A model generated the notes under the pieces. It saw only the letters and a list, made by a program, of their open reading frames with translations. It was not told the origin of the DNA and ran no database searches. Shown here in pieces: positions 1 through 7,935 of a DNA stretch of 64,000 nucleotides (the first letter of the stretch is position 1; each line of letters begins with the position of its first letter). Source of the DNA: Phycisphaerales bacterium (lineage in GTDB: Bacteria > Planctomycetota > Phycisphaerae > UBA1845 > UTPLA1); NCBI GenBank assembly GCA_020639075.1, contig JACKHI010000001.1:2666001-2730000 (forward strand), read 5' to 3'. The translations under genes were made by a program, and so were the position numbers.

Positions 1-2
1 CC

Positions 3-1052
3 GGCCCCGCCCTTCAGGCCGAGGGCGCAGAGTCCTTTGAGAACCTGACCGGCCAGTCCGCCATGGCTGCCGCCGCATTCAAGAAAATCCCTTGGGCGCT
101 GCGCCTGATGCGTCGCGTTCGACGCTACCTGAACGCCGAACATTACGACGCCGCCGTCCTCGTCGATTCCCCCGCGCTTCATCTGCCCATGGCGAAGATC
201 TGCCAGAGCCTCGGCATTCCCGTGCTCTTCTTCATCGCACCGCAGACGTGGGCGTGGGGACCGCCGAATTGGCGCAACCAACGCATCCGCAAGCGCGTCG
301 ATCGACTCGCCTGTATCTGGCCCTTTGAAGAACCCTACTTTCAAAACGCCGGTATCAACGCCAGATACGTCGGGCATCCCTCATTCGATCGGCTCGCCGC
401 GGTCGACGTCAGCCAGCAGGCCATCGACGGTCATCGACTCGGCGCCCAGCAGGTCATCTCATTGCTGCCGGGCTCGCGTCCGCACGTCATCAACGAAGTT
501 CTGCCGGGACAGCTCGAAATCGCCACGGCCCTCGCGCGACGCTTTGCGAAACTCCGCGTCCTCGCCGTCGCAGCGAATGACGACGCGCGAAATCGAATCG
601 AAGAACTGAACAAGAAACTCGCGCCAAACCTCCCGATCACTTTGCTCCAGGGAGACGACGCACGAGCAGAAGCGATCCGGGCCGCCGATCTCGTCCTCGT
701 CGCGTCGGGCACTGTCACGCTCGAAGTCGCCTACTGGGCGACGCCCATGATCGTCATGTACAACTCGAATCGCTGGCTCTATCGCCTCATCGGTCGCTGG
801 CTCATCCGCACACCGTGGCTGTCGATACCAAACATCGTCGCGCAGCGCGATCTGGTTCCGGAGTACATGCCGTACTACACATCGACCGCCCCGATCGCGG
901 CCCAGGCGATCGACTGGCTCAGCAATCCCCTCGCGCGACAACGCATCCGCGACGATTTGCGCCGCACGATTCAACCCCTGGTCAAAACCGGCGCCGCCGC
1001 CAACGCCGCCGAAGAACTCCGGCAACTCCTTCAACAATCAAAACGCAAGTAA
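3..1052 (+). CDS. lpxB: Lipid-A-disaccharide synthase, 5' end outside window
   Basis: LpxB joins UDP-2,3-diacylglucosamine to lipid X to make the lipid A disaccharide at the inner membrane. The open frame runs unbroken from the window edge, so the start lies upstream; about 349 residues are visible against roughly 380 in the family, so only 30-40 N-terminal residues are missing. Visible family features are the FIAPQTWAWG segment, CIWPFEEPYF followed by YVGHP, the LLPGSR glycosyltransferase-B motif and the C-terminal SGTVTLE motif. An internal ATG at 63 is too late to be the real start. The gene implies an LPS-type outer membrane. It converges on the AhpD-like gene, with a hairpin terminator between them. 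Confidence 0.95.
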   Translation, partial: GPALQAEGAESFENLTGQSAMAAAAFKKIPWALRLMRRVRRYLNAEHYDAAVLVDSPALHLPMAKICQSLGIPVLFFIAPQTWAWGPPNWRNQRIRKRVDRLACIWPFEEPYFQNAGINARYVGHPSFDRLAAVDVSQQAIDGHRLGAQQVISLLPGSRPHVINEVLPGQLEIATALARRFAKLRVLAVAANDDARNRIEELNKKLAPNLPITLLQGDDARAEAIRAADLVLVASGTVTLEVAYWATPMIVMYNSNRWLYRLIGRWLIRTPWLSIPNIVAQRDLVPEYMPYYTSTAPIAAQAIDWLSNPLARQRIRDDLRRTIQPLVKTGAAANAAEELRQLLQQSKRK

Positions 1053-1062
1053 AACTGGGTGC

Positions 1063-1178
1063 CACTGCTCTCAAGCAGTGCGGCGCTCGCGGCAACCGCC
1101 GCTGGTGCGAGATTCCCTTCGCTCGGCTGGTGCGAGAATCCCTTCTCGCACCCACTCCCCGCGGGAATCCCTTCCCGC
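1063..1178. repeat. Cluster of three REP-like palindromic hairpins
   Basis: Three consecutive perfect palindromes follow lpxB. They are 1063-1080 (CACTGCT, 4-nt loop, AGCAGTG), 1130-1151 (GTGCGAGAA, loop TCCC, TTCTCGCAC) and 1161-1178 (GCGGGAA, loop TCCC, TTCCCGC). The last two share the AATCCCTT core, which suggests one repeat family rather than separate terminators. Confidence 0.6.
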
Positions 1179-1230
1179 CAAGCTGAGAAACGCACTCCCG
1201 CCCGACAAGACCAACACCGCATGCGCAATG

Positions 1231-1256
1231 AAAAAGGACGGAAAATTCCGTCCTTT
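1231..1256. terminator. Bidirectional terminator between lpxB and the AhpD-like gene
   Basis: An inverted repeat AAAGGACGG/CCGTCCTTT with an A/T-rich centre has A-rich sequence on the left and T-rich sequence on the right. It lies between two converging genes, so it can serve both. Confidence 0.65.
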
Positions 1257-1289
1257 CTCATACATCCTAATTTTAGACAATCGTCGCAA

Positions 1290-1829
1290 TTACGCCAGCT
1301 TCGGCGCCGGCGGAAAATCAACGACCGTCCCAGCAATATGATTGAAGTAGTTCGTGAACAGGTTGATTGCGATGACCGCCACGATTTCCACGATCTGCTG
1401 ATCGTTGAAGCCCGCGTCGCGCAACGCATTCACGTCGCCGTCGCCCACGTTGCCGCGCTTCTCGACGACGTTTTGCGCGAACTTAATCGCGGCCTGCGCA
1501 TTCGCGTCGCTTGCCTTGCCCTGTCGCGCCGCGAGCGTGTCATCCTGGCTGAGGCCGAGCGACGTGCCGATCGCCGTGTGAGCGGCCAGGCAGTAATCGC
1601 AGGAATTCGCCTGCCCCACCGCCAGCGCCAACTGCTCCCGCAGCTTGCCCGGCAGCGAAGTCGTCGCCATCGCACCGCTGAATCCCAGGTAAGCCTGCAG
1701 CGCCGCCGGTGCGTGTGCCAGCGTCAGAAAGATATTCGGCGTCTTGCCGAGCTTCTTCTTCACACCATCCAACAGCTCCTTCGCCTTATCGTCAGCATTG
1801 TTCGGATCGATCGGATTGATTCGCGCCAT
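1290..1829 (-). CDS. AhpD-like carboxymuconolactone decarboxylase family protein
   Basis: A 179-aa protein of the CMD/AhpD alkylhydroperoxidase fold. The redox centre is visible as SCDYCLAAH (C77, C80, H84), the CxxC-x3-H pattern used by peroxide-reducing members. The start at 1829 is chosen because AGGAGA lies 7 nt upstream; the open frame extends further upstream without family similarity. A C-terminal FTNYFNHIAGTVVDFP segment is typical of peroxidase-related CMD proteins. The family detoxifies organic or hydrogen peroxides in the cytoplasm; the partner reductant is not visible here. Confidence 0.88.
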   Translation of the reverse strand: MARINPIDPNNADDKAKELLDGVKKKLGKTPNIFLTLAHAPAALQAYLGFSGAMATTSLPGKLREQLALAVGQANSCDYCLAAHTAIGTSLGLSQDDTLAARQGKASDANAQAAIKFAQNVVEKRGNVGDGDVNALRDAGFNDQQIVEIVAVIAINLFTNYFNHIAGTVVDFPPAPKLA

Positions 1830-2013
1830 GTACTGTCTCCTACACTTCTTTCCGACGCGCGACACGCGCATCCACACAGTTCCACTCATACGACGGCGAT
1901 CGCAAACGCCGCGCAACACATCAATCGGCGTTCTGACGGGTAGCGCAGCGACCCGACGGACGACGATCCGATACTCTAGCGCCAATAAAACGAATTTGCC
2001 CGATTCGGGCGAA

Positions 2014-2604
2014 TCAACCATTCGCAGCGACAAAACTCGCCAGACATCCGTCGATCGCGGCCATCATTGTCGTGCTGTCGAAAGGCTTCTCGAGGACCTG
2101 ATCGAATCCTTGCTGCCGCAGCGCTTCCGGCGATCCTTCGGCGGACCTTTCGACCATCGCGATCAGCGAACAATCCCGCAGATTCGCGATATTGCGAATG
2201 CTCCGAACCGTTTCCCGGCCCGCAAACCCCGGCATCGAGACGTCGACCAGCATCACCTGAGGTCCTTCCGCCTCCGACTTCGCCCCCGCTTCAAACGCGG
2301 AGCGAACCAGCGTGACCTGGAACCCCGGCGTCTTCTCCAAAACCGTCGTCAACGCGGAACCCAGATCCGCATCCCGCTCCGCAATCAGCACGCGCACGAG
2401 CCCCGTATCGAGCCCCTCCAACGGCATGCTGTGCGCCTTCATGAACCGAACGAGTTGATCGAGCGGAATCCGACGGTCCTTGCTTCCAGGAATCCGATAG
2501 CCGCGCAGCTTCCCGCTGTCGAACCACTTCGACACCGTCCGCGGCGCGACGTTGCAGATTTTCGCGACTTCGCCAGTCGTCAGAACTTCCTTGGGCTGTC
2601 GCAT
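2014..2604 (-). CDS. Excisionase-type HTH fused to a receiver-like domain
   Basis: A 196-aa protein. Residues 7-56 are a MerR/excisionase-like winged helix (LTTGEVAKICNVAPRTVSKW, then GKLRGYRIPGSKDRRIP). Residues 69-190 are a response-regulator receiver with D121 in the LVDVSMPG phosphoacceptor strand and K173 in LEKPF. DNA binding is therefore N-terminal and the receiver C-terminal, the reverse of the common order. The start at 2604 is chosen because the HTH follows at once and GGGGGGAT lies upstream. No histidine kinase is adjacent, so this is probably an orphan regulator. Its targets are unknown. Confidence 0.8.
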   Translation of the reverse strand: MRQPKEVLTTGEVAKICNVAPRTVSKWFDSGKLRGYRIPGSKDRRIPLDQLVRFMKAHSMPLEGLDTGLVRVLIAERDADLGSALTTVLEKTPGFQVTLVRSAFEAGAKSEAEGPQVMLVDVSMPGFAGRETVRSIRNIANLRDCSLIAMVERSAEGSPEALRQQGFDQVLEKPFDSTTMMAAIDGCLASFVAANG

Positions 2605-3022
2605 CGAAATCCCCCCGGACGACGATTCAAGACAAGTACTCGCGATCGTGCGATTCGTCGTGACCTGCGATTCCGCGACGATCCCTACGATCCGAACAAC
2701 CAACACAATCGAATCGGCTCCGCAAACCGCCGCCTTGCGGTCAAACGCCCGTCGCCCCCCCTATCGGACACGACCGATATGAATTGAACACCCCGCAATT
2801 TCGCGAACGCACTGCAACGGCAATGAGCGAAGACACTCGCCCGCAAGGCCGACGGCCTCTGGAATCGATGACCTTCAAATCTATAGGACCTAAAACTCGC
2901 TAAAACAAGCGGCAATCGTCGGCGCGCCATGGGCGGCCCGCCTTTCGCGGAGGGACATCGAAAACCGTTCGCTCGCAATCGCCCAACGCACAATGAAGCC
3001 GACTCATCGAGATAGAAAATCG
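2605..3022. other. Intergenic, no gene seen
   Basis: About 420 bases between two leftward genes. No convincing ORF, RNA gene or strong hairpin was found. It should carry the promoter of the HTH-receiver gene. Confidence 0.5.
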
Positions 3023-3748
3023 TCAATCCTCGATTTCTTCATACTCTTCCCCCGGAAGCAGCACGTTCCGCACGGGCGTCGTCAACTTCAGCGCATCGAA
3101 CGCCAGTGCCAGCCCGACGGCAAGCAATACCGCGCCAATGGCTGTTCGTACCGGCCAGATCCATCCGCGATGCCCGGCTTCCACCTTCTGAGTTTCGCCT
3201 CGCACATCGATCGACGCGACGCCGGATTTCGTCACCCATCGCGCATATCCAAGGGCGCCGCCGGGAGGAGACGATTCCGATAGATAGCTCTTGAACCGCT
3301 GAACCGACTCCGTCGACAATTCCGACAGCGCCGCCAGCCGACGCGCCTCGTCCGTTTCCTTCTGCAGAATCACGTTTCGCGCTTTGGAGAACATCGGAGG
3401 ACGACCGACGCGCCCACAGAACCACCAGTACTCGGAGTACAGCACACCCGACATACTGATCGCCACCAGCAGCAGGATGCCCACCCAGAGCCGGTGGCGC
3501 GACACGGGGCGCGCGGCCCGCGCGAATCGAAACGCAATGCCGCCCGCAATCAATCCCTCGATGAAAAAACCGAGCAAACCGCTGAAGAACGGCAGCCACA
3601 GAAGTGTCCCCAGCAACACGTCCAGGACCAGTAACAGGATCGCTGCAATCACCAGCGCCCGAAAGAACGCCGCCGGATCGGCCGGCTTCACGATCGGCGC
3701 CCCCACGTCCACTGCATTTCCAGCCTGCTGTTGCGGTTCGTCTGCCAT
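3023..3748 (-). CDS. Hypothetical four-helix membrane protein
   Basis: A 241-aa protein of no family I recognise. The start at 3748 gives an N-terminus MADEPQQQ. Hydrophobic helices lie near residues 28-50 and 52-72, then 83-103 (ending SGVLYSEYWWF) and 200-220. A hydrophilic stretch of about 90 residues separates helices three and four and is probably extracytoplasmic. It ends in the acidic tail GEEYEEIED. No operon partner is visible. Confidence 0.6.
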   Translation of the reverse strand: MADEPQQQAGNAVDVGAPIVKPADPAAFFRALVIAAILLLVLDVLLGTLLWLPFFSGLLGFFIEGLIAGGIAFRFARAARPVSRHRLWVGILLLVAISMSGVLYSEYWWFCGRVGRPPMFSKARNVILQKETDEARRLAALSELSTESVQRFKSYLSESSPPGGALGYARWVTKSGVASIDVRGETQKVEAGHRGWIWPVRTAIGAVLLAVGLALAFDALKLTTPVRNVLLPGEEYEEIED

Positions 3749-3958
3749 CGGCGCTCCACGATAGGAATCCACGGCCCGCCGATCAAGCGGGGAAATCCGG
3801 CGGATTCGCCGACGCCACACGACGCCGGGCCGAGGGTTCGACGCCGAAATCCCGACATCGTCCAGCCGCCCTGGAATTTGCCGCGCCGCACGTCCCGCCC
3901 TACATTACGCGATTCGCTGGACGCCAACATCACCATCGATTGAATAAGGCTGCTGCAC

Positions 3959-4393
3959 ATGTTGAAGAAGCATCCACTCCAGATAGCGCTCGCGTCGCTC
4001 CTCCTGCTGACCTTCGTACAGGCCGGCTGCTCCAGCAAAAGCAGCTCCGACAAGACGTCCTCACGCAAAGGCGAAGTGAAGTCCATCGATCTCGCCAACC
4101 GTGAAGTCGTCATGATGTTCACGAAGAAAGACGGTACGCAAACACCGCTAAAAGGCACGTATACCGACGAAACCGTCGTCCGCATCAACGGTCGTGTCAT
4201 GACCATCAAAGACATCAAAGTGGGCGACCAAGTGGAGGTCGTCGGCCGCAAGGAAGGCAGCGGCACCAACCAGCAGTTGATCGCGACCGAAGTCAAAGTG
4301 ACTCGGATCGAAGGCGACTGGCAGGAAACGGGGAAAGACGCCAAGCCCGCGGCCAATGTCGCCGACAGTAATACGCCGGAGACCGAAGGCTGA
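3959..4393 (+). CDS. Small secreted lipoprotein
   Basis: A 144-aa protein with an N-terminal signal ending in the lipobox VQAGC, followed by a Ser/Lys-rich linker (SSKSSSDKTSS). The middle is a compact beta-rich domain (GEVKSIDLANREVVM, then VRINGRVMTIKDIKVGDQVEVVG) like small OB/DUF5666-type domains that describe metal or nucleic-acid handling proteins; no catalytic motif is visible. A second lipoprotein gene follows 88 bp downstream on the same strand, so the two are probably cotranscribed up to the strong hairpin at 5134. Confidence 0.75.
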   Translation: MLKKHPLQIALASLLLLTFVQAGCSSKSSSDKTSSRKGEVKSIDLANREVVMMFTKKDGTQTPLKGTYTDETVVRINGRVMTIKDIKVGDQVEVVGRKEGSGTNQQLIATEVKVTRIEGDWQETGKDAKPAANVADSNTPETEG

Positions 4394-4481
4394 TTCGCCT
4401 GTTTGTTGTGCGATACGATCGATTTGGAACGCATCAACCGGCGAACTTTTGCAACAAGAACGTAACTCGGAGAATCGAACC

Positions 4482-5102
4482 ATGCGACGATTGACTGACA
4501 TGAACGCTCTGACCCTGACGGCATGCCTGAGTGTCGCCGTCGCGCTCGGACTCGGCTGCGACGCGACGAAATCCGCGTCGAGCGGCAACTCGAACAACGC
4601 CGCGAATTCGGCCAAGTCGGCATCGGCCGAGCACGCCGAATCGTCCGACGCGCCCAAGTCCGATGTCGAGAGCCACGACAGCCAAGATCACGCCAGCCCA
4701 GATGATCCCCACGCCGACGCCCCTCACGGCGACGTCGTCGGAAACGGCGTTCCAAGTCTCGATGAGAACGGTCTCGTCGATCTGAGCAAGCTCCACATCG
4801 AACGCCGCCCCAGCGGCATCAAGCCGACGAATCGCCGCGATGCGACCGGCGACATGATCTACGCCACGGTCCGCGTCCAAATGGACATCCTCCTCGCGGA
4901 TCGCAAGGCACTGCTCGACGCCGGCCACGATGTGACCGACCCGGAAGTTCGACGCAAGGAGGATTCCATCCGCAAGGCGATCGCCCTGCTGACGGAAAAT
5001 GGCGAGGCAATTGAACCGATCGACCCGCCGATCGAGGGTCTTGTCCTGCCGCGCACGGATGCGAATGCGTCGGGAACCACCGACACTGACTACGTACCGT
5101 AG
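4482..5102 (+). CDS. Lipoprotein of unknown function, Ser/Asp/His-rich linker
   Basis: A 206-aa protein. The start at 4482 has CGGAG 9 nt upstream; ATG 4500 is an alternative. The signal peptide ends in the lipobox LGLGC. Residues 27-80 are low-complexity (Ser, Ala, Asp, His), a typical surface-exposed linker. The C-terminal half contains TGDMIYATVRVQMDIL and DRKALLDAGHDVTDPEV and has no family I recognise. It is second in a two-gene lipoprotein cluster ended by a 16-bp hairpin. Confidence 0.7.
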   Translation: MRRLTDMNALTLTACLSVAVALGLGCDATKSASSGNSNNAANSAKSASAEHAESSDAPKSDVESHDSQDHASPDDPHADAPHGDVVGNGVPSLDENGLVDLSKLHIERRPSGIKPTNRRDATGDMIYATVRVQMDILLADRKALLDAGHDVTDPEVRRKEDSIRKAIALLTENGEAIEPIDPPIEGLVLPRTDANASGTTDTDYVP

Positions 5103-5133
5103 CCGATCACATCACCGACAAAACGCAATTGAT

Positions 5134-5175
5134 CCGGCTCAAGCGACTGTCAACGCAGTCGCTTGAGCCGGTTGT
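5134..5175 (+). terminator. Strong intrinsic terminator after the lipoprotein pair
   Basis: A perfect 16-bp stem (5134-5149 with 5156-5171) and a 6-nt loop are followed by TTGTCTTT. It lies 31 bp past the lipoprotein stop and just before the methyltransferase gene, so it insulates the two. Confidence 0.85.
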
Positions 5176-5213
5176 CTTTACGGAACCGCCGCGATCCGTT
5201 GAGATTCCGTCTG

Positions 5214-5918
5214 ATGACGACTGATGCCGACATCAGACGATATGATCTGACTGATTTCCAGCGCGACCAGGTGCCGCTGCTCGATCGCTTCCTCGGCCTG
5301 ACGGCCAACACGATCGCCGACCTCGGCGCGGGGCTCGGGATTCACGCCCGGCTCATGATCGATCGCAGCCGCATTGTCCACGCCGTCGATCAGTCGCCCA
5401 CGAACGAACTTCGCCAACTCGCCGCCGCGAATCCCGACCATTGTCGGATCGTCATTGCCGACGTCGCCGCGCCGCCATTCGACGACGCATCCCTCGACGG
5501 CATCTGGGCGTCGCATTGCCTTGAGCACTTGACGGACCCGCTCGCCGCGCTCGAACGCTGGCGACGAATGTTGAAACCGAACGCTCGCCTCGCCGTCATC
5601 GTGCCGCCGTTCAAGACGGAAGTCGTGGGGCGACACGTGTTCACCGGCTGGACGATCGGTCAGCTCGCGCTAACGCTTCTGCGTACCGGCTACTGCATTC
5701 GCGACGGCGCTTTCAGGAAAAACGGTTACAACATCTGCGCAATCGTCCGCCCCGATCCCGATCCGCCGACGCTCAAACCCAATGACGAAATCCTCTGCGA
5801 ACACGCCGATCGCTTTCCGCCACTGATGCGCCACGAGATTCTTCGCAACAAGCGAACGAATACGTTCGGCGAGACGATCAGCTGTTTTGATGGGGCGTTT
5901 GAGAGTGTGGGTTGGTAG
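5214..5918 (+). CDS. Class I SAM-dependent methyltransferase
   Basis: A 234-aa protein of the Methyltransf_11/UbiE-like group. Motif I is IADLGAGLGIHA, the motif II acidic residue is in HAVDQSP, and the post-motif region DGIWASHCLEHLTDP is typical. The start at 5214 (ATG) places the fold correctly; upstream TTG codons lie inside the preceding terminator. The C-terminus (residues about 150-234) is specific to this protein, so the substrate cannot be named. It is monocistronic in appearance. Confidence 0.8.
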   Translation: MTTDADIRRYDLTDFQRDQVPLLDRFLGLTANTIADLGAGLGIHARLMIDRSRIVHAVDQSPTNELRQLAAANPDHCRIVIADVAAPPFDDASLDGIWASHCLEHLTDPLAALERWRRMLKPNARLAVIVPPFKTEVVGRHVFTGWTIGQLALTLLRTGYCIRDGAFRKNGYNICAIVRPDPDPPTLKPNDEILCEHADRFPPLMRHEILRNKRTNTFGETISCFDGAFESVGW

Positions 5919-6111
5919 TCGCGATCGGCGCGGCCCCAATCAGAGCCGCGACCGTAAGGGAGCGGAGAGGGCGCCGCAATTCGGCCGCTAGTCGTTTGCC
6001 AGAAACGCCGCGTGCAAGACCGAATCTCCTAGACTACCTGTAGGCGGGTGTTCAAGGCCCCCGGAGCCGCGGCTCACCGGGAGTACGGGCCAGGGGTATG
6101 CACGTCGCAGA

Positions 6112-6861
6112 TTACGCATGCTCCCAATAATCTGACGGCCTTGGCGGCTTCGAATCGTCGAAACCCTGCGATCTCAATTCGTGCGAAGTCACGACTTTCG
6201 TCGGTTCCCCGTGGATCATCTTGAATAGCGTTTGGACCAACTCGACGTGGGCGGCCTTTGTGTCAAGGTAGCCTTGCATGATCTTCTTCAACAACTCGAT
6301 GACTCGCTGGCCGTCTTCGCCTGCGTCCTCAATCCGCGAATGAAGGAGACCGCTTTCGAGCATACCTGCGGTAGGTGTTGTGGCCTGATGGTAGGAGCGG
6401 ACGACGGATCGCATCAGCATGACGAAGACATAGCGAGATCCGATTTCCTGGGCGGATTCGAAAGGTGGAACGACGCGCAGCTCGAACATCGCCTCCAGGT
6501 GTCTGAGCAACTCGCGATAGTATTCCTCGATGTCTTTGTGGATGTGCTCGCGCGTCGCCAGCAAATAGACATCGATCAAACGTTTCCAATCGTAGTCCCC
6601 GCCAGTGACGTCATCGAATTGGTAGCCGGCGCCAAATCGACTTGCGGGCGTGACGTCGGACGTCGACTGATGGCGACACCCAAGTCGATACGCGCATGCG
6701 ACCAACGGATAAAGGCAAATGGCGGCAAGTACCAAGTAGCCGAGCGACGCCGGATTCGCTGATTGGGCAGCCAGCTGCGCGATCGCCCAGATCTCTGCCG
6801 CCGCGAAAATGACGACGCCCAGCCTGCAGAGTGAGACATACTGTTGCACCCGATGCCACAT
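6112..6861 (-). CDS. Hypothetical two-helix membrane protein
   Basis: A 249-aa protein with two N-terminal hydrophobic helices (about residues 10-30 and 37-57) and a long soluble, probably cytoplasmic, helical region containing DVYLLATREHIHKDIEEYYR. The start at 6861 is chosen because AAGGAAAGGG lies 5 nt upstream; a TTG at 6915 overlapping the previous stop is possible. It follows the split gene at 6912-7771 on the same strand and may share its transcript. No family recognised. Confidence 0.55.
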   Translation of the reverse strand: MWHRVQQYVSLCRLGVVIFAAAEIWAIAQLAAQSANPASLGYLVLAAICLYPLVACAYRLGCRHQSTSDVTPASRFGAGYQFDDVTGGDYDWKRLIDVYLLATREHIHKDIEEYYRELLRHLEAMFELRVVPPFESAQEIGSRYVFVMLMRSVVRSYHQATTPTAGMLESGLLHSRIEDAGEDGQRVIELLKKIMQGYLDTKAAHVELVQTLFKMIHGEPTKVVTSHELRSQGFDDSKPPRPSDYWEHA

Positions 6862-6911
6862 GCCGACCCTTTCCTTCTCTCCAGCCCGTCGTTTGACGAT
6901 CGGCGAACGAC

Positions 6912-7541
6912 TCAATACGGCGCTTTGATCGGCTCAAATGTCATGTTGTTGAAGTCCTTGAGCATCCGTTCTTCATCAATGCCGTTTACCGTCACTTTTC
7001 CAGTGAAGATTGCGCCACGAGTGCTCCAAAGCAGTCGCCCACGAACGTAGTCCGCCCATTCCCATTCACTTACGTCAACGACTCTCCCTGTTAGCGTCTC
7101 TACCAACTCGTGTTCATCGAAATAGTTGCCCTTTCCTTCGGAATGATCTGTCGTTGCATGCGCGAACTTCCGCAGTACCCAGCTGTCGATGACATCTTTT
7201 TCAAAAATTGTGACCGCTTGTATACGATTTCGCTGAGTGTTCGGTTCTCCCGTTTCGACGACTCTCCATCCATCTCGCATCAATCTTGGGTAATACACAC
7301 CCGGGTCTTCGCTTGACGGGGTGACTCTTCCTTCATGCGAAAAGACGCGTGTCAACTTGTCTGGTCGGCGCATGAGTCGGTCCATTGGATTCTCATGAAT
7401 CCAATATTCACGATTGGAAACAAATAAGCCGCCACCGTTCCATGTGCTGCCATTTCCCCACAGACCAATCGCCTTCAGGTATGGAGCGCATGAGATCGCG
7501 GTCCACGAACCCTTGGTTTCGCTTTCCCATCGACCATTCAT
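6912..7541 (-). pseudogene. Downstream part of a split conserved hypothetical gene
   Basis: A 209-aa reading frame opening at ATG 7541 with MNGRWESETKGSW and SCAPYLKAIGLW. Read together with the frame ending at 7538, the junction gives LSPNGRFMIYL-AMNGRW, the continuous sequence of a conserved hypothetical family I have seen in environmental bacteria. One missing base near 7540 explains the split. The upstream stop and this start overlap as ATGA, so coupled translation as two proteins is conceivable, but frameshift decay or a sequencing error is simpler. Function unknown. Confidence 0.6.
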
Positions 7542-7771
7542 GGCAAATAGATCATAAAGCGGCCGTTGGGCGAGAGATCGCATCGGCGCTCACGAATTCG
7601 CCCCTTCAGCCATTGACCAATTACAAACTCGTCGGTTCTCAGATTCCAGCCAATGGTGCAGACCTGCTTTGACGGGCCGCGGCGAATGACGACGGCAAAG
7701 GGTTTCTCTCGTGCCACGAGAACGTGGATCCTTGCCGGTATCGGCGCCCTGCTTTCCTTTCCTTCCGCCAT
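7538..7771 (-). pseudogene. Upstream part of the split conserved hypothetical gene
   Basis: A 77-aa frame starting MAEGKES, with GGAGGA 9 nt upstream of ATG 7771 (an in-frame GTG lies two codons earlier). It contains RRGPSKQVCTIGW and FVIGQWLKGRIRERRCDLSP, which read as the N-terminus of the family continued by the frame starting at 7541. It ends at a TGA overlapping that ATG. Confidence 0.6.
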
Positions 7772-7901
7772 ATGCACGTTCCTCCGGCCATGGTTCCTTT
7801 CACTGTCGTCAATCTGGCATTGTCGATTTTGCCCACCTCGCCAAGTATGCCGGCGCCGCTGTACCGACTCCCCTACGGTCGCGGCTCTGATCGGCGATTC
7901 C

Positions 7902-7918
7902 GGTGGGCACGGCCCACC
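7902..7918. repeat. REP-like hairpin flanking ftcD (left copy)
   Basis: GGTGGGC, 3-nt loop, GCCCACC. A matching hairpin lies on the other side of ftcD at 9692. Confidence 0.5.
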
Positions 7919-7935
7919 CTACGGCGCACGGCGAA

